Notes: generated by a model from the letters alone, not told the origin. A stretch of DNA of 64,000 nucleotides from Lactococcus nasutitermitis (GCF_018403765.1 NZ_BOVQ01000005.1:1-64000); one strand, 5' to 3'; positions 53,360-62,156 are shown, counted from the stretch's first letter. Numbers and translations: made by a program.

Positions 53360-55237
53360 ATGAAACTCACAAGGTCGAGTAAGAGGGTGGGACTAACCAA
53401 AGTTAGGAGAATTAAACCACCAGTGAGTACAAAATTACGATACAACGAATACTATGATATGCAGGAAACATTAGATTGGCTCTATCAACGTAGTTTAGAT
53501 GACCAAATGAGTGGTGTTGATTTATACCGACTCATAAGCTCGGAGAATAACATTCTTTTGGCCTATCGTACCATTAAATCGAATACTGGCTCTCATACAG
53601 CTGGGGTAGATAATCAAACGATTGCGGACTTCAAATTCAAGGATAAAGACCAATTTATCCAAGAAATTAGGGAAGACCTCAAACGCTTTTCTCCTCAACC
53701 TGTTCGGCGGGTAGAAATTCCTAAAGCAAATGGGAAAATGCGCCCGCTAGGGATTCCAACAATGCGAGATAGACTTATCCAGCAAATGTTTCTTCAAATT
53801 TTGAATCCAATTTGTGAAGCTAAGTTTTATAACCATTCCTATGGATTTCGAGAAAATCGTTCTACTCATCATGCCATTGCCAGAAGTATGTATCTCATTA
53901 ACTGGTCAAAGTGCCATTATGTCGTAGATGTCGATATTCAAGGATTCTTTGATAACGTGAACCATGCCAAACTTTTACATCAGCTTTATAGCATTGGGAT
54001 AAAAGACAGGCGGGTATTAGCGATTATTGGGAAGATGTTAAAAGCTCCAGTTGCACAGGTTGGTGTATTGGATAAAGGTGTGCCTCAAGGAGCGGTCCTA
54101 TCGCCACTATTAGCAAATGTGGTACTCAACGACTTAGACCATTGGATAGAAAGCCAGTGGGAAAAATTTCCAAGTCGCTATCCCTACAAATATTCGGGAG
54201 ACCGTTTTTCCGCATTAAGGGAAAAATCCAATCTCAAAGAAATGTATATTGTTCGATACGCCGATGATTTCAAGATTTTTACAAAAGACCATAAGCAGGC
54301 ATGGAAGATATATCATGCCGTAAAAGGTTATCTGAAAAATCAGCTAAAACTTGATGTTTCGCCAGAAAAGTCGAAGGTAACGAACCTTAGAAGGCGTAAG
54401 TCTGAGTTTTTAGGATTTGAAATTCAAGCCATACCGAAAAAGAAGAAATTCGTCGCAAATACCCATGTTTCCAAAAAGAAACAGAAAATTATAAGAGAAC
54501 AACTGCTCCAACAGTTGAAAAAGTTACAGAAAAGTCCAAGCGTGAAAAATGTCCTTCACTATAATGCTTATATCTTGGGCATACAGCAATACTTCGGCAT
54601 TGCGACCAGCGTTAATATTGACTTTTCTAAAATTGCCTATTCTCTCTTACAGACCAGTTTTAACCGTTTGAAAAAGGTAAGCAGGTATGAGGTACCGCAT
54701 AGTCCCCCGCCAATCTACAAGAAGTTTTATAAGGGACACAGTCGGACGTTCAAAATCAATGGAATTTATCTCTATCCATTGGCAGACATTCAATGGCGGA
54801 TTGCCTATTGCTTCTCCCAGAATCTGTGTAACTTCACAAAGGAGGGACGGGCACTTCGCCACCAGAAACTCAAGGGTAGTATCTCTGCGGAGATTCAGAA
54901 ACTTTTGAGCCGTTCGGGCGATGCCTCACTTGAATACCTTGACAACCGCATCTCTAGATACTCTATGCAAAATGGGAAATGTTTGGTGTCTGGGCTATTC
55001 CTAGAAGCTGGGGAAGTCCATTGTCATCACATTTTACCAAGAAGCATGGGAGGGACAGATGATTTTAATAACTTAACGGTTGTTCATCATTCAATCCATA
55101 TCTTGATTCATGCGAAAGAAACTCAAACGATTAAAAACTATTTGCGGCAATTTCAGCTGACCAAAGGTCAGCTGAAAAAGCTAAACCAATATCGTGAAAA
55201 ATGTAATTTACCAGAAATTTACTTAACAGAAGAATAA
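53360..55237 (+). CDS. group II intron reverse transcriptase/maturase with HNH endonuclease
   Basis: 625 aa multifunctional protein needed for splicing and retrohoming. RT domain: SSENNILLAYRTIKSNTG, KANGKMRPLGIPTMRDR, SYGFRENRST, DVDIQGFFDNV, GVPQGAVLSPLLANV and the catalytic YADD at residues 300-303 (VRYADDFKIF). The maturase X domain follows (about 410-530). The C-terminal HNH domain is VHCHHILPRSMGG...DFNNLTVVHHSIH. All catalytic residues are present. The protein is of the long-RT type with HNH, unlike a bare class C enzyme. ATG 53360 lacks a clear ribosome site. The stop is 6 bp before domain V. Confidence 0.93.
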   Translation: MKLTRSSKRVGLTKVRRIKPPVSTKLRYNEYYDMQETLDWLYQRSLDDQMSGVDLYRLISSENNILLAYRTIKSNTGSHTAGVDNQTIADFKFKDKDQFIQEIREDLKRFSPQPVRRVEIPKANGKMRPLGIPTMRDRLIQQMFLQILNPICEAKFYNHSYGFRENRSTHHAIARSMYLINWSKCHYVVDVDIQGFFDNVNHAKLLHQLYSIGIKDRRVLAIIGKMLKAPVAQVGVLDKGVPQGAVLSPLLANVVLNDLDHWIESQWEKFPSRYPYKYSGDRFSALREKSNLKEMYIVRYADDFKIFTKDHKQAWKIYHAVKGYLKNQLKLDVSPEKSKVTNLRRRKSEFLGFEIQAIPKKKKFVANTHVSKKKQKIIREQLLQQLKKLQKSPSVKNVLHYNAYILGIQQYFGIATSVNIDFSKIAYSLLQTSFNRLKKVSRYEVPHSPPPIYKKFYKGHSRTFKINGIYLYPLADIQWRIAYCFSQNLCNFTKEGRALRHQKLKGSISAEIQKLLSRSGDASLEYLDNRISRYSMQNGKCLVSGLFLEAGEVHCHHILPRSMGGTDDFNNLTVVHHSIHILIHAKETQTIKNYLRQFQLTKGQLKKLNQYREKCNLPEIYLTEE

Positions 55238-55243
55238 GTGGGA

Positions 55244-55277
55244 ACGCCGTGTGCATTGAAAGGTGCATGCACGGTGT
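55244..55277 (+). ncRNA. group II intron domain V
   Basis: 34-nt hairpin: lower stem ACGCCGTG/CACGGTGT, a 2-nt TG bulge on the 3' side, upper stem TGCATT/GGTGCA and a GAAA tetraloop. This is the exact size and shape of the catalytic domain V. It is followed by a domain VI candidate at about 55279-55332 (AGCG/CGCT base). Confidence 0.85.
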
Positions 55278-55334
55278 GGAGCGGGGGAAAACCCAGAGAG
55301 CCGAAAAGCTCAAAGGGTTACTACCTATCGCTAT

Positions 55335-57154
55335 TCAAAATTTTGGGCGAAAATAAAAAGCTCACGATGGATATGCGGATGCTGGATAGCCACCTCTATA
55401 CGGAGGAGGATTCTGAGAAAATCACTCAGGTTGTGGACAGCGTCTATGAAATTTGGGCAGCTACGAAAGAGGAGCGCTCAACCCAGATGATTTTTTCGGA
55501 TACGGGGGTGCCTCTGAAGTACAGAAATAACGCCTCTTACAATCTTGACCGCTCTGTCAATTCCTTTTCAGCGTATGATGAAATCAAGCGGCTGCTTGTC
55601 TTACGTGGCATTCCAGAGGAAGAAATTCGCTTTATTCACGAAGCGACAGATGCCACAAAAGAGCAGATGATGCGGGATATGCGCACAGGGAAAATCCGAA
55701 TCTTAATGGCCAGTACCAGTAAAGGCGGAACGGGGCTTAATGTTCAGGATAAACTTCTTGCCGTCCACCACTTAGATGTGCCGTGGAAGCCGAGCGATAG
55801 CACCCAGCGAAATGGTCGGATTATCCGTCAAGGCAATGAAAATGACGAAGTCCAAATTCATATCTATATTACCAAAGGTTCTATGGATTCTTTCATGTGG
55901 CAAACTCAGGAGCATAAGAAAAGAGTGGTAGATCAGTTGATGCGTGGGAAATCTAATGTCCGTGAGATTGATGAAATGGACAACGAATTTGGCCCATCAG
56001 TCTATAAGGCGATTGCGACCGATGACCCTGTCAAAGCGGAGTATATGCAATTAGAAATGCAAGTTGAAAATTTAGAGCAGGCTCGGAATCGTTACTATGA
56101 GAGTAAAGTGTCTGAAAGCAAACGTGTTGAACGTGAGCAAGCCAAACTTCCTGTTTTAGAGGAACGTGCGGTGCTTGTAAAAAAAGATGTGACAGCATTA
56201 GATCAGTCAAAAGACGCTCCTTTTGAGATGACCTTATTTTACGAGGGAAAAGAAAAACGTTTCGGGAGTGACGATAAAAAAGCTGCCGCCGAACTTTTTC
56301 ATCAACTCATCACGCAACACGTCACCGAAACGCCGCAGCAAGCCAAGCTTGCGGTCTTTAGAGGGTTCGAGATTTATCACATCAGTCATGGCTTGACCCC
56401 AGAGGGGCAGCTCTTTGAAAGTGAAAATGAAACTTTTCTCTTTCGAGGACAGACCGATTATCATGTGCAGTTGAGCATCACCAGTATGTTGGGGACGCTC
56501 GTTAAAATCAATAACAAGTTAGACAAACTCTTCTGGGATTTAGATAAAACCACTCAGGAAATTGAACGAATTAAGGCAGGAATTGGACGCCTTGAAGCCG
56601 AACGCTCACTGCCTTTTCCACGTGAGGAAGAGTTCAAAAAGAAGATGGGACGCCTGAAAGAATTGAAAGCTCAGCTTGACCATACCGAAAATGAGACGGT
56701 TGAGGCAGAGCATTTTCTTGCGCTGAACGGCATAGAACAAACGGTGACAGGAGAAATTCAAGGCATCGACTTGGAAGAATTGGACTACTTTGATTCGACT
56801 TTTCTGGAAAACTTTGACCTGACAGAACTCTCTGATGAGGAGCTGGCTGCTTTAACTTTTAATGTGGTCTTTCAATATCAGGACAGCTTAATGGCGCTCG
56901 AAAAGGGGGTGCTTAGTTTAGCAGAGCGGGATGAATTGGTGCTTGATTTTCATGAAGAGGAAGAAGCTTACGCGCAACTTTGTGACGCATGGACAGCACG
57001 CGGGATTGCTTTTCCTGATCACTTACAAAGCTTGAACGAAGACAAGCTGAGTTTGATTCAAATGCAACTCTATGCTCACTTGCAAGACCAAACCGATTTA
57101 CCACGCGAGGGTACGCAAGAAGCACCGTCTGAAAAACAACTTTCGCTAGGTTAA
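55335..57154 (+). CDS. giant methylase-helicase protein, exon 2 (SNF2 C-terminal helicase)
   Basis: Second exon, 605 residues. Starts with KILGENKKLTMDMRMLD, then the helicase C domain: QMIFSDTGVPLKY, MASTSKGGTGLNVQDKLL and motif VI DSTQRNGRIIRQGN. Coiled-coil and acidic segments follow. The C-terminal 120 residues (GIDLEELDYFDSTFLENF, LSDEELAALTFNVVFQYQ, WTARGIAFPD) are homologous to the end of the 1078-aa protein at 39890. Without intron splicing this part would not be translated with the helicase N-domain; no ribosome site or start lies at the exon boundary. Confidence 0.85.
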
Positions 57155-57169
57155 AGAATGGAGGATTCA

Positions 57170-58189
57170 ATGGAAAACGAAAAGGAACTTTTAGGGCTAT
57201 TTGAAGTGTCTGCTTTCAAGCATTATTTACGCTTTGCGGCAGAAAATCTGAGGTATTCACAGGACAATCTTCAGCGGTTCTTGAAGCAATTCCCGACTGC
57301 GACAAAGGTCTTAACCTTTGAGGAGTGGCAGAAATTAGGGGTGCTGCCTAAGAAAAAAAGTCGTGCGCTTGAAGTGCTCGTGCCACGGAAAATCGTCAAG
57401 CGAGATGCCACCCACCAGTTATTAACCACGGAAGACGGGGAGAGAATGATCGAAACTCGATTTACTCTGTCTCCTTGTCTTTTTGATGTGAGCCAAACAA
57501 ATACCTCACAAAAAGAATGGGTTACGCTGTTTAATCGCCCTGAATGTTTGGGAACACCTTTGCGCTATTCCAAATTATTTGTCGGTCTTCGAGCTTTTTC
57601 GACGGGCAAGGTGGCCATTGACTTCTTGAAGTCAGGAACCCTTCCCGATGAAAAACAGGTGTGGGTCCCGCAAGGCTTGGGGGAAGAAGCCACCATTAAA
57701 AGAATTTTGCGCGACTTGGTGGCTTTAGAAGTTGATACGCTAGATGAAAGGATGAAGGACTTTGAAGTGCGCGCTATCAGCTACGCGCTTTTTAGTCACC
57801 TCAAGCTCTCGTGCGAAGAGGAGACCTTTCCAGAGTTAGTGGAGTGGACGAAAACGGGCAAGACGCCCTTCATTTTTGAATCCACTCTGTCTCACTTGAC
57901 CACCCTCCTTCAGCAAAACATTCGACGACTAGACCCTGTTTTAGAAGCGACGTTTGACCCCACCGTCGGGAAAAATCCTTTTGAGCGTCGCTTAATGGCG
58001 GTTCAAACAGCCAGACGACGGGGGCAAGCACCGCCCGTTTCAGAGCGTTCTTTTACGCTCCCTTCTCCTGAACCTCCAGAAAATGCGGCGGTGCAAGCAA
58101 TGAATCGGAGAATGAAAGCGAGCAACGCGACACGCAAAACCCGCTCACAGGCAGTGCGAACAGAAAGGAAAATAGAAAATGACGAATGA
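57170..58189 (+). CDS. element protein of unknown function, 339 aa
   Basis: Start chosen at ATG 57170, with GGAGG 5 nt upstream; an in-frame ATG at 57158 overlaps that site. N-terminal FEVSAFKHYLRFAAENLRYS and TFEEWQKLGVLPKKK suggest a helical domain, the middle is mixed alpha/beta, and the last 60 residues are very basic (QTARRRGQAPPVSER, RKTRSQAVRTERK), fitting nucleic-acid binding. No family recognised. Lies 15 bp after the giant gene and overlaps the next gene by 11 bp, upstream of the mobilisation region. Confidence 0.6.
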   Translation: MENEKELLGLFEVSAFKHYLRFAAENLRYSQDNLQRFLKQFPTATKVLTFEEWQKLGVLPKKKSRALEVLVPRKIVKRDATHQLLTTEDGERMIETRFTLSPCLFDVSQTNTSQKEWVTLFNRPECLGTPLRYSKLFVGLRAFSTGKVAIDFLKSGTLPDEKQVWVPQGLGEEATIKRILRDLVALEVDTLDERMKDFEVRAISYALFSHLKLSCEEETFPELVEWTKTGKTPFIFESTLSHLTTLLQQNIRRLDPVLEATFDPTVGKNPFERRLMAVQTARRRGQAPPVSERSFTLPSPEPPENAAVQAMNRRMKASNATRKTRSQAVRTERKIENDE

Positions 58190-58448
58190 CAATTTACAAC
58201 TTGTGGTCTTAGAAATTTTACTCAAAGACCCCAGCAGCGAGTCGCCACGGATTGATATTCATGCGAAAACATTCAACCAACGAAAGCTCATTCGCAAGCT
58301 CCATGCTAAAATTACGGCCTATGAGCGTTTAGAAATTGAGGCAAATGTGGCAGAGTTGCGTGAGGCCAAAGCGACGATTCAGCAGTTGTCAGAGGCAGAA
58401 GTCAATGACCTGATTGAAGATATTTTGGTGGCTTATGGGAAAAAATAA
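58179..58448 (+). CDS. small helical element protein, unknown function
   Basis: 89 aa, start inside the previous gene (11-bp overlap) with AAAGGAAAA upstream. Predicted all-helical and charged: FNQRKLIRKLHAKITAYERL, then EANVAELREAKATIQQLSEA. No motif recognised. Last gene before the hairpin-rich candidate oriT. Confidence 0.55.
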   Translation: MTNDNLQLVVLEILLKDPSSESPRIDIHAKTFNQRKLIRKLHAKITAYERLEIEANVAELREAKATIQQLSEAEVNDLIEDILVAYGKK

Positions 58449-58484
58449 AGCGGCATCTTCCTCAGAAAAAAGTGCTCTGGGGGA

Positions 58485-58652
58485 TTGGGGGACACCCCCA
58501 AAACTTATGGAAAGCGTCGAACGAGTTTCGGCGCTTTTTATAAATTTTGTGTTTGGATATCCAAACACTATGCTTGCAAAAAGGAAAGCGGAGCTGGGAG
58601 AAAGTTTGTTTCTCCCAAATGGGGTGCAGGGGAAAAGCTGGGTTTCCCCTGC
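58485..58652. other. candidate oriT: five hairpins upstream of the relaxase genes
   Basis: The 240-bp gap before the mobilisation genes holds consecutive inverted repeats: TTGGGGGACACCCCCAA (58485-58501); AAAGCG.CGAA/TTCG.CGCTTT (58511-58538); the perfect palindrome GTGTTTGGATATCCAAACAC (58549-58568); TGGGAGAAA/TTTCTCCCA (58595-58617); GCAGGGGAAA/TTTCCCCTGC (58626-58652). Just after the palindrome is TATGCTTGCAAAAAGG, a plausible nick region. Position and density of repeats fit an origin of transfer recognised by the MobC-like protein and relaxase. The nick site itself is not proven. Confidence 0.65.
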
Positions 58653-58688
58653 CCGATTTTGGAACAAAAGCGGAAAGACAAACAAAAA

Positions 58689-59054
58689 ATGAAAGGAAAG
58701 AACACTCAGGAAAATCGAACTCGTTCTCATCAACGGCTTATTCGATTTAATGATGAAGAAAATGACTATATCAATGCCAAAGTAGAAGCGAGTCCCTTTA
58801 ATAATTTTCAAAACTTTGCGCGGATTTTGCTTATCACAGGGGAAGTCCATTTCACAGATTACTCGGAACTCAAAAGGCTCAACTTTGAGGTCAATCGGAT
58901 TGGCAATAACATCAATCAGTTAGCCAAACTGGCGCATGAGTTTCAAGAAATCTCGCCTGCGGATATTCAACAGTTGCAAACCCAAATGGCAGATTTGACC
59001 ACTCTTGTGAGTGAGCAACTAAAGCAAGTCAAAAAAGAAGAGAGGCGACTATAG
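58689..59054 (+). CDS. relaxosome accessory protein (MobC/PcfF-like)
   Basis: 121 aa from ATG 58689. Contains RSHQRLIRFNDEENDYINAK (ribbon-helix-helix-like start), then NFARILLITGEV and FEVNRIGNNINQLAKLAHEF, the hallmark of MobC/PcfF accessory proteins, and a coiled C-terminus. Such proteins bind oriT and load the relaxase. It lies between the hairpin-rich region and the relaxase gene, 3 bp before the latter. Longer reading from 58485 would run through the oriT hairpins and is rejected. Confidence 0.85.
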   Translation: MKGKNTQENRTRSHQRLIRFNDEENDYINAKVEASPFNNFQNFARILLITGEVHFTDYSELKRLNFEVNRIGNNINQLAKLAHEFQEISPADIQQLQTQMADLTTLVSEQLKQVKKEERRL

Positions 59055-59057
59055 GCT

Positions 59058-60734
59058 ATGGTTTATACCAAACATTTTGCGATTCACACGATTGATCGTT
59101 TGCGCAATTCCAAAGATTATATTGAGAACGCCGCAAAGACCTTGGTCGAAAAATCCGAAGTAACAGGGCATTTGGATAATATCTTTCCTTACGTGATGAA
59201 TGATGAAAAGACTTTTGCCAAACAGTTGGTATCAGGCTACATGATCCATAATGTCTATGAAGCCTCAGAAGAGTTCATTGCCACCAAACAACTTGCGGCC
59301 AAAGAAAATGGCGAGCATTTTGTCTTTAATCCTAAAACCAAGCGACTGGAGTTTTCTCTCAAAAGTTTAGAGCGGGCAAGAAATGGCAAGCAGGCGGTGC
59401 TGGCTTATCACTTGATTCAATCCTTTTCACCTGAAGACGGCTTAAGCCCTGAAGAAGTTCATGAGTTGGGACGAAAGACGGTTATGGAATTAACAGGTGG
59501 GGAGTATGAGTTTGTCATTGCGACGCACGTTGATAAAGCGCATCTGCATAATCACATTGTCTTTAATTCCACAAACGCGATGACAGGCAAGCAGTTTGAG
59601 TGGCAGCTGCCTCGTTTGAGAAACGGTAAGGTCAAGGATATGACTTACGAGGCTTTTCAAAAAATCTCGGATCGGATTGCGTCCAAAGCTGGTGCAAAAA
59701 TTATAGAAGTCTCGCCTAAAAATTCTCACGCCAAGTACACCAAATGGCAGACAGAAAATATTTTTAAGTCGCGGATTAAATCGCGTTTGGACTTTTTATT
59801 GGAGCATTCGCTAGACCTGGACGATTTCAAAACAAAAGCCAAAGCGCTCAACTTAGCCGTGGACTTTTCTGGTAAGTGGGCGACTTATCGTTTACTAGAT
59901 GATGTGCAAGTAAGAAATACGCGTGGGCGGAACTTGGTCAAGTCTGACCCAGAACGCTATAATTTGGATCGGATTGAAGCCCATCTGAAAAAGAATACAG
60001 GAATTTTTTCTGTGGCCGATGTCGTCAATCAATACGAAGAAAAAATCGAAACCAAAAAAAATGATTTCGATTATCAAGTGACGATTGAGCCTTGGCAGAT
60101 TGATCATGTGACGGCCAAAGGAATTTATATTAATGTGGATTTCGGGCTTGCTCAACATGGTGTGATTTTCATTGGTGCTTATAAGACAGACTTGCTAGAG
60201 GACGGTAATTATAATCTCTACCTCAAAACCAATGACTATTTTTATTTCATGGACACGGCAGGCGCAGCCAATAATCGCTTTATGAAGGGGCCAACCCTCA
60301 TGTGGCAGCTCAGCCTTTATAATGGCACTGTTCCTATCGCCAAAGAAAAAGTGATTTCGACCATTAACGAATTGACCGAGGCCATTAACTTTTTAGCGAG
60401 CCACGGGGTGACCGAGGGGGGAGAGCAGTTGGTGCGATTAGAGCAGCAACTGCTTGAAGCAGTGCAAGAGGCAAAAGATAGATTAAAGGAATTAGACAAT
60501 AAAATCAGAGAGTTAAATGATTCGGCTAAAGAATTGATTGTCAGCAACATTTCAGATTATCAAGACGAAACACTTGAACAGATTAAAAATCAGATTGGTT
60601 CGGTCCAGGCTAGCCGCAGACTGTTGAAAGAGATTAATGATGATGCAATAAGGGAAATTGGCGAATATCAAGTAATCCTAGTAAACAGCAATAAAGTAGA
60701 TGAAAGCTGGAAAGGAAAGAGGAATCTGAAATAA
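59058..60734 (+). CDS. MOBP-family relaxase (PcfG/LtrB-like)
   Basis: 558 aa, nicks oriT and pilots the strand. The three-His motif is in THVDKAHLHNHIVFNS (His157, His162, His164, His166 with Asp159). Upstream, AYHLIQSFSPEDGLSPEEVH is typical of MOBP relaxases with a nearby tyrosine. The C-terminal third contains coiled coil (LVRLEQQLLEAVQEAKDRLK). Length close to LtrB of the lactococcal pRS01/sex factor. The stretch that carries intron Ll.LtrB in those relaxases is uninterrupted here. Follows MobC by 3 bp. Confidence 0.92.
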   Translation: MVYTKHFAIHTIDRLRNSKDYIENAAKTLVEKSEVTGHLDNIFPYVMNDEKTFAKQLVSGYMIHNVYEASEEFIATKQLAAKENGEHFVFNPKTKRLEFSLKSLERARNGKQAVLAYHLIQSFSPEDGLSPEEVHELGRKTVMELTGGEYEFVIATHVDKAHLHNHIVFNSTNAMTGKQFEWQLPRLRNGKVKDMTYEAFQKISDRIASKAGAKIIEVSPKNSHAKYTKWQTENIFKSRIKSRLDFLLEHSLDLDDFKTKAKALNLAVDFSGKWATYRLLDDVQVRNTRGRNLVKSDPERYNLDRIEAHLKKNTGIFSVADVVNQYEEKIETKKNDFDYQVTIEPWQIDHVTAKGIYINVDFGLAQHGVIFIGAYKTDLLEDGNYNLYLKTNDYFYFMDTAGAANNRFMKGPTLMWQLSLYNGTVPIAKEKVISTINELTEAINFLASHGVTEGGEQLVRLEQQLLEAVQEAKDRLKELDNKIRELNDSAKELIVSNISDYQDETLEQIKNQIGSVQASRRLLKEINDDAIREIGEYQVILVNSNKVDESWKGKRNLK

Positions 60735-60746
60735 GCTGAATAAAAA

Positions 60747-61643
60747 TTATTCCTTTTCCAAATTTTTAAGCTCATCAGATACTTGAGTTGCAGTTTTTGA
60801 GCAACCGCAGAACTCCAGAACTTTCAAGCACTGTTCCATTACTTCCAGTGCCTCTGAATCCCCCCGTTTGTATGAATAATTTGCACGATTATAAATAAGC
60901 GTAAGTTTATCAAACATGAAATACTCGTGAATTTCACTATTTTCTAGGTATAAAATAAGTCGCCTCGCTGGTTCAAACATTTTTTGCTCTACAAATATAT
61001 TGATTATATTCAAGACACATTGTACGACTGCATGTTTCACATGATAGAGCTCAATATTTATTTGCGAAGGATCAATCATCCGATTTGTTAATTCAGCCAG
61101 TTTTATGAGATCAATGAATTGAGCGCATGTACCTAGAAGACGAATGTCGTACATTCCCCATTCCTTCAAATTAAATAGATAACTTATTAAAAAGCTTTGT
61201 TCATTCTTGGTAATGACACATGTTTTATCGACAAAAGAAAGTACTGATTTTATCCTAATGCTATCCAACTTTAGTGTTTTATTATGAGGATTGCTTTCTA
61301 GCAATTTTTCAAGATTTTTAGAAAAAAGCTTGAGTTTGCTAATATCTCTTTCCATTACTGCATCAGAAAGCTTAACGCTAAATAAAAGAACATCCTTATT
61401 TCTAAGGTATTGGTTATACGCATTTTGAAACTCGAACATATCAACATTGATATTTCGTAGTAGAGCAATGAAGTGATTAGTTACTAGTATAGTTTTTCCA
61501 TTTTCAAAATTTGAGAGTTGTGGAGAGGAGATTTCATCACCAGCTGCCTCTTCTTGAGAAAATCCCTTTGACTCACGAAGAAACTTGAAAGTAGCACCAA
61601 TGGCCTTTTCTGCTTCAGAGTAATTTGGATAAACTTTATTCAT
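60747..61643 (-). CDS. Rgg-family peptide-responsive transcriptional regulator
   Basis: 298 aa from the ATG at 61643 (AAGGAAGAAGG upstream; an earlier in-frame ATG at 61685 has no site). N-terminal XRE helix-turn-helix: KFLRESKGFSQEEAAGDEIS, PQLSNFENGK. The remaining 220 residues are helical repeats as in Rgg/MutR/PlcR-type regulators that bind short hydrophobic peptides imported by Opp/Ami. It is divergent from a 25-codon hydrophobic peptide gene (61921) and a biosynthetic-looking operon, the classic rgg-shp layout. Its 3' end faces the relaxase gene. Confidence 0.85.
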   Translation of the reverse strand: MNKVYPNYSEAEKAIGATFKFLRESKGFSQEEAAGDEISSPQLSNFENGKTILVTNHFIALLRNINVDMFEFQNAYNQYLRNKDVLLFSVKLSDAVMERDISKLKLFSKNLEKLLESNPHNKTLKLDSIRIKSVLSFVDKTCVITKNEQSFLISYLFNLKEWGMYDIRLLGTCAQFIDLIKLAELTNRMIDPSQINIELYHVKHAVVQCVLNIINIFVEQKMFEPARRLILYLENSEIHEYFMFDKLTLIYNRANYSYKRGDSEALEVMEQCLKVLEFCGCSKTATQVSDELKNLEKE

Positions 61644-61705
61644 TTTACCTTCTTCCTTTACATTGCTTAAACACAAAAAGAGCAAATAATACTGCCTCGA
61701 ACACT

Positions 61706-61711
61706 ATTATA
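61706..61711 (-). promoter_or_regulatory. extended -10 of the Rgg gene
   Basis: On the minus strand TGG then TATAAT, 63 nt upstream of the ATG; no good -35. Confidence 0.6.
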
Positions 61712-61837
61712 CCACTATTGAGAGCAATTTTCATAAGGAAACTTGAGTTTATATTGCTTAAAAATTTGTTTATTTTGTTCGGTAGAATAATGATTGTTCT
61801 GCTGTAAAATTAGTGTAAGTAGAAGGTGGTGATACGG

Positions 61838-61861
61838 ATATAATTGTTTGAATATTCCAAA
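61838..61861 (+). promoter_or_regulatory. -10 element and inverted repeat before the peptide gene
   Basis: TATAAT at 61838-61843 without a good -35, as expected if an activator is needed. GTTTGAATATTCCAAAC at 61845-61861 is an imperfect palindrome lying at the expected transcription start. Confidence 0.5.
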
Positions 61862-61920
61862 CGAACGTAAATGTAATTACTACTCTTAGGGGAATTAATT
61901 GTCAAGGAGGAAAAGAGTTA

Positions 61921-61998
61921 ATGAAGAAATATAAATTTATTTATTTCTTAACTGTGATAACAGTCGCAATTTTGTCTTATCCAATTATTATTTGGTAA
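61921..61998 (+). CDS. 25-residue hydrophobic peptide, putative SHP-type pheromone precursor
   Basis: A 25-codon gene with an excellent AAGGAGG site 10 nt upstream. The peptide starts MKKYKF, has a hydrophobic core (LTVITVAIL) and ends SYPIIIW. Length, charged N-terminus, hydrophobic body and position divergent from an Rgg gene match the short hydrophobic peptides of streptococci, whose C-terminal 7-9 residues are the signal. The C-terminus differs from the known Asp-Ile-Ile-type SHPs and from the Trp-Trp ComS type. Alternatively it could be a leader peptide. Confidence 0.6.
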   Translation: MKKYKFIYFLTVITVAILSYPIIIW

Positions 61999-62156
61999 AT
62001 TTTTTTGAATCAGTTAGCCTTATTTATTTGGAAAAACTACCTGCCCCCTTTTATCTAGACAAAAGGCAAGACAGAGAGCAAAGCTCCCTGTCTGTTATAA
62101 CTGATTGTTTGACGACTATTAAGATTAAGGAAACCAGAAAATAAAGGAAATCAAAT

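Larger units (their letters stand above)
52718..55334 (+). mobile_element. group II intron with encoded maturase, in the SNF2 gene
   Basis: 2617 bp, same strand as the host gene. Boundaries were set by three agreeing signs. Joining 52717 to 55335 restores the helicase reading frame (DNM-L-KILGENKK). The last nine exon bases, ATAACATGC, are perfectly complementary to GCATGTTAT at 53088-53096 (EBS1-IBS1 pairing). The 3' end ...CTAT has the expected AY, with a 34-nt domain V at 55244-55277. The 5' end reads GTACGAC, one base off the usual GTGYG. The encoded protein lies in domain IV. It is likely able to splice and retrohome. Confidence 0.88.

Noticed and set aside
55238-55334. Reading frame over the intron end continuing into exon 2 as a separate gene start
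   Set aside because: It translates domains V and VI of the intron RNA; the exon 2 protein is made by splicing.
62070-62092. GACAGAGAGC/GCTCCCTGTC hairpin as a terminator after the peptide gene
   Set aside because: One mismatch and no T-run follows; could be a regulatory structure but evidence is too weak.
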